A stretch of DNA of 7,195 nt from an uncultured Oscillospiraceae bacterium (GTDB taxonomy: Bacteria; Bacillota; Clostridia; Oscillospirales; Oscillospiraceae): assembly GCA_910585265.1 (NCBI GenBank), contig CAJUCA010000093.1, forward strand, positions 1 to 7,195. The letters run 5' to 3'. Each line of letters opens with the position of its first letter. Positions within the stretch are counted from its first letter, which is position 1. Below are positions 5,345 to 7,195 of the stretch, piece after piece. The notes beneath the pieces are model-generated. The model saw only the letters and a list, made by a program, of their open reading frames with translations, ran no database searches and was not told the DNA's origin. The translations under genes and the position numbers were made by a program.

Positions 5345-5379
5345 GGAGCGAAATCCGCTCCACTCCGTTTCGCTCCTTT
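5345..5379 (+). terminator. Terminator of the original tRNA transcript
   Basis: GGAGCGAAA (5345-5353) pairs perfectly with TTTCGCTCC (5368-5376) and TTT follows. It starts five bases after the CCA, as for a native tRNA terminator, which supports this side being host DNA. Confidence 0.7.
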
Positions 5380-5390
5380 GCTCCTCCTAT

Positions 5391-5396
5391 TACAAT
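5391..5396 (+). promoter_or_regulatory. -10 half of a promoter formed only in the IS circle
   Basis: TACAAT in the left end. Joined through the CT core to the right end, it lies exactly 17 bp from TTGACT (6998-7003). In the integrated state the bases 17 bp upstream are TTTCGC, a poor -35. RNA would start near 5403, just before the 5' stem-loop of the bridge RNA. Confidence 0.6.
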
Positions 5397-5402
5397 AGAA
5401 TT

Positions 5403-5635
5403 ACGGTTCAAGGCACGGCAGCCAGCCGTGTCTTTTTCCGCATTGTTGCCAAAGCTGTTAGAATGAGAAGGAAATGGCCTGACGTAATCCTCCAAGGACC
5501 AACACGTCCGCTGGAAAGTCCGTCAGCCAGCCTCTCATTCGCAGCGTTCGATTTATGCAGGTTGAGCCGCCTCGCCGGGGCCACTGCTCCGACCCGGTGC
5601 GTCCGTGTCGTCAAATAGATTGAATCGGCAATGAT
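5403..5635 (+). ncRNA. Putative IS110 bridge RNA
   Basis: Three structures in order. First, a 5' stem-loop GGCACGGC/GCCGTGTC (5412-5419, 5425-5432). Second, a target loop: outer stems GAG/CTC and AGG/CCT (5465-5471 with 5531-5536), TGGC-c-TGACG with CGTCAGCCA (5475-5484 with 5521-5529), apical GGAC/GTCC (5496-5499, 5506-5509), leaving an 11+11 internal loop. Third, a donor loop: CGATT/AATCG (5549-5553, 5623-5627) and apical CGCCGGG/CCCGGTG (5573-5579, 5593-5599). Loop strands match target and donor DNA of this insertion (see findings). In IS621 such an RNA is bound by the recombinase and pairs with both DNAs. Ends of the RNA are estimates. Confidence 0.72.
5412..5437 (+). other. 5' stem-loop of the bridge RNA (terminator-like)
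   Basis: An 8-bp stem with one G-U pair (5412-5419 with 5425-5432), a 5-base loop and a following TTTTT. By itself it resembles an intrinsic terminator; by position it matches the 5' stem-loop of IS621-type bridge RNA. It may also limit read-through from the tRNA side into the element. Confidence 0.55.
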
Positions 5636-5682
5636 GGAAGGGCTGGTCGCCAAATCATGATCTACGATAGGAGTGTTAAGCA

Positions 5683-6894
5683 ATGAACGCAGCGGGGATT
5701 GATGTTTCCAAGGGGAAGAGCATGGTATCGGTTATGCGGCCTCTGGGCGAGGTGGTGGCAAAACCGTTTACTGTGTGTCACACCGGCAATGAACTCAAGG
5801 AGTTGGCAGACTACTTGAAAAGCCTGGACGGTGAGACGCGGGTAATCATGGAGCATACCGGACGGTACTATGAGCCGGTGGCTCAGTTCCTCCATGACGC
5901 GGGGCTGTACGTCAGCGCGGTGAATCCGAAACTTATCAAGGACTATGGAAACAACTCGCTGCGCAAGGTCAAGACCGACAAGGCCGATTCCAAGAAAATT
6001 GCGAAATATGGCCTTGACAACTGGGGAGAACTGCGGCAATATGCTTCCATGGATATGATTCGTTACCAACTGAAAACGCTGAACCGGCAGCACGCTCTGT
6101 ACTCCAAGATGAAAACCGCGATGAAGAACAACCTCATCGCCCTCCTGGATCAGACCTACCCCGGTGTCAACGCCCTGTTCGGCAGCCCTGCCCGTGAGGA
6201 TGGGACGCAGAAGTGGGTGGACTTTGCCGCGTCTTTTTGGCACGTAGACTGTGTCCGGGGTATGAGCCAGGCCGCCTTCACGGAGCGTTACCGCAAGTGG
6301 TGCAAGCGAAACCGCTACAATTTCAGCAGCGACAAAGCTGCCGAAGTCTATACCGGAGCGAAAGACCAGATTGCCATGATACCAAAGGACGATCTGACCA
6401 AGCGGCTGATCCGGCAGGCCATTGATTCCCTCAATACTGTTTCCAGGACTGTAGAACAGCTCAAGGCTGAGATGCTGAAACTGGCATCCCAGCTCCCGGA
6501 GTTCCCTGTCGTTATGGAGATGCACAGTGTAGGGGATTCTCTCGGCCCCCAGCTCATGGCGGAAATCGGGGACGTGACGCGGTTCGCCCACAGAGGTTCT
6601 ATCACCGCTTTCGCCGGCGTTGACCCTGGCACTAACCAGTCCAGTGAGCGTGAAGCTAAAAGCGTCAGAACTTCCAAGAGCGGCCCGCCGGAGCTGCGCA
6701 GGACGCTGTTCCTTGTGATGGACGGCCTGCTGAAATCCATGCCCCAGGATGACCCGGTCTACCAGTTCATGGACAAGAAACGCGCCGAGGGCAAGCCCTA
6801 CCTGGTCTACATGACCGCCGGGGCCAACAAGTTCCTGCGCATCTACTACGGCAGGGTCAAAGAATATCTGGCATCGCTGGAAAACGCCGATTGA
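5683..6894 (+). CDS. IS110 family transposase (RNA-guided DEDD/Ser recombinase)
   Basis: Encodes 403 residues; AGGAG at 5669-5673 sets the ATG. The N-terminal RuvC-like DEDD domain has D7 in GIDVSK, E57 in MEHTGRYYEPVA, and D99 and D102 in KTDKADSKKIA. A helical coiled-coil region follows (about 125-275). The C-terminal Tnp domain (Transposase_20) starts at MHSVGDSLG (280-288), continues AFAGVDPGTNQSS with the likely catalytic Ser at 320 or 321, and ends PPELRRTLF. All five expected catalytic residues are present and the frame is intact, so the enzyme is probably active. In IS621 the homologous enzyme excises a circle and inserts it at sites chosen by its bridge RNA. Confidence 0.95.
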   Translation: MNAAGIDVSKGKSMVSVMRPLGEVVAKPFTVCHTGNELKELADYLKSLDGETRVIMEHTGRYYEPVAQFLHDAGLYVSAVNPKLIKDYGNNSLRKVKTDKADSKKIAKYGLDNWGELRQYASMDMIRYQLKTLNRQHALYSKMKTAMKNNLIALLDQTYPGVNALFGSPAREDGTQKWVDFAASFWHVDCVRGMSQAAFTERYRKWCKRNRYNFSSDKAAEVYTGAKDQIAMIPKDDLTKRLIRQAIDSLNTVSRTVEQLKAEMLKLASQLPEFPVVMEMHSVGDSLGPQLMAEIGDVTRFAHRGSITAFAGVDPGTNQSSEREAKSVRTSKSGPPELRRTLFLVMDGLLKSMPQDDPVYQFMDKKRAEGKPYLVYMTAGANKFLRIYYGRVKEYLASLENAD

Positions 6895-6917
6895 CCGTCC
6901 CCGCCCTGTTTCCATTT

Positions 6918-6944
6918 GACCGGCGTTTACACGGCGGTCTTTTT
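6918..6944 (+). terminator. Terminator after the transposase gene
   Basis: GACCG-G-CGT (6918-6926) pairs with ACG-G-CGGTC (6931-6939), with one G-G mismatch, a TTAC loop and five T's. It lies 23 bases after the stop, inside the element's right end. Confidence 0.75.
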
Positions 6945-6997
6945 GTGTTGCTCTTTTTCACCTTCCTCTATGTCCACAAATTTATTTCATTTTCCTA

Positions 6998-7003
6998 TTG
7001 ACT
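6998..7003 (+). promoter_or_regulatory. -35 half of the circle-junction promoter
   Basis: TTGACT near the right end pointing outward. In the integrated state no -10 lies 17 bp downstream (CCAGCA at 7021-7026), but in a circle it pairs with TACAAT of the left end. Confidence 0.6.
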
Positions 7004-7018
7004 TTTCCTTTGCAGACT

Positions 7019-7195
7019 TTCCAGCAACAACAATACCACAACGCCGATCACAAAGCTATTTGGGAATAGCAACGAGAAGCGGGACCGGTAATTGTGCAGT
7101 TTACAGTGCCATGTCTTTCTCCTTTCTGTCGTGGCTGGCAGTTTTCAGTACATCGTTTGGCCCTGCTCTGCCTGCTGAGGCCAGGGGGTGCTGAG
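7019..7195. other. Host flank without a convincing gene
   Basis: This is the right flank of the insertion and originally followed the tRNA terminator. A perfect 6-bp hairpin (GCTATT 7055-7060, AATAGC 7065-7070) is present. A minus-strand frame is open from the window edge to a TAA at 7101-7103 (ending KEKDMAL) and might be the end of a gene outside the window, but it is only about 30 codons. Confidence 0.4.

Larger units (their letters stand above)
5387..7018 (+). mobile_element. IS110-family insertion sequence (about 1.63 kb) with upstream bridge RNA
   Basis: One DEDD recombinase gene is preceded by a ~295-base non-coding region and followed by a short 3' end, the layout of the IS110 group (the IS1111 group has its long non-coding region downstream). 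There are no terminal inverted repeats, as usual for this group. Boundaries are predicted from the bridge-RNA guides and the joined-end promoter: a CT core stands at 5387-5388 (left) and 7017-7018 (right), and one of the two belongs to the target. Removing the element joins GCTCCTC-CT-TTCCAGC, i.e. the stretch directly behind the tRNA terminator. The exact base is inferred, not proven. Confidence 0.8.

Noticed and set aside
5662..6915. 417-codon minus-strand open frame opposite the transposase
   Set aside because: Mirrors the transposase codon pattern; the + strand protein has all catalytic motifs.
6995..7106. Minus-strand hydrophobic frame (VVVLLLLES) ending in the IS right end
   Set aside because: No start codon with a ribosome site, a stop shortly upstream, and the end lies in transposon sequence.
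6916..7194. 92-codon + strand open frame at the right edge
   Set aside because: It runs across the transposase terminator and the predicted IS/host junction and has no ribosome site.
1..7195. CRISPR array, riboswitch or rRNA
   Set aside because: No regularly spaced repeats, no riboswitch core and no rRNA-like sequence seen.

Overview
The window reads as the right end of a prophage in a GC-rich, spore-former-type Firmicute, probably a gut Clostridia/Oscillospirales relative, followed by host DNA that carries an IS110-family insertion. The placement rests on strong AGGAGG ribosome sites, a clostridial-type amidase endolysin, an XkdX-family protein and a Spo0A C-terminal-domain protein. No species is claimed.

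Layout. Positions 1-90 hold two hairpins, a strong intrinsic terminator and a second stem-loop. Positions 115-1981 (+) are the end of the phage late operon: a small uncharacterised tail-region protein, an XkdX-like protein, a holin, and an amidase endolysin that overlaps the holin by ATGA. Positions 2154-4219 (+) look like cargo ('moron') genes: a near-consensus promoter, a structured leader, a Panacea/DUF4065 (SocA-like) antitoxin-type protein, a terminator, then a 433-residue protein with four membrane segments, a cysteine cluster and a basic coiled-coil tail. Positions 4260-5027 (-) are a convergent regulatory operon: a small XRE repressor-like protein with a perfect 17-bp palindrome just upstream, a stand-alone Spo0A-type DNA-binding domain, and perhaps a 38-residue ORF. 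Positions about 5302-5340 are the 3' part of a tRNA followed by its own terminator, which is what the host side of an att site looks like when a phage has integrated into a tRNA gene lying to the left.

Positions 5387-7018 are an IS110-type element encoding a DEDD/Ser recombinase. Its upstream non-coding region folds like a bridge RNA: a 5' stem-loop and two guide loops. The four guide segments match, to different degrees, the left flank, right flank, right end and left end of this very insertion, all in register on a CT core at 5387-5388 and 7017-7018. Joining the two ends in a circle would also create a promoter (TTGACT, 17 bp, TACAAT). This lets the element boundaries be predicted although it has no terminal inverted repeats. 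The last ~180 bases are host DNA in which I see no convincing gene.

The most interesting points are the bridge-RNA/guide agreement, the Panacea protein next to a new-looking four-TM protein, an apparent internal translation start that would release the endolysin C-terminal domain, and the XRE/Spo0A-domain operon with its operator.
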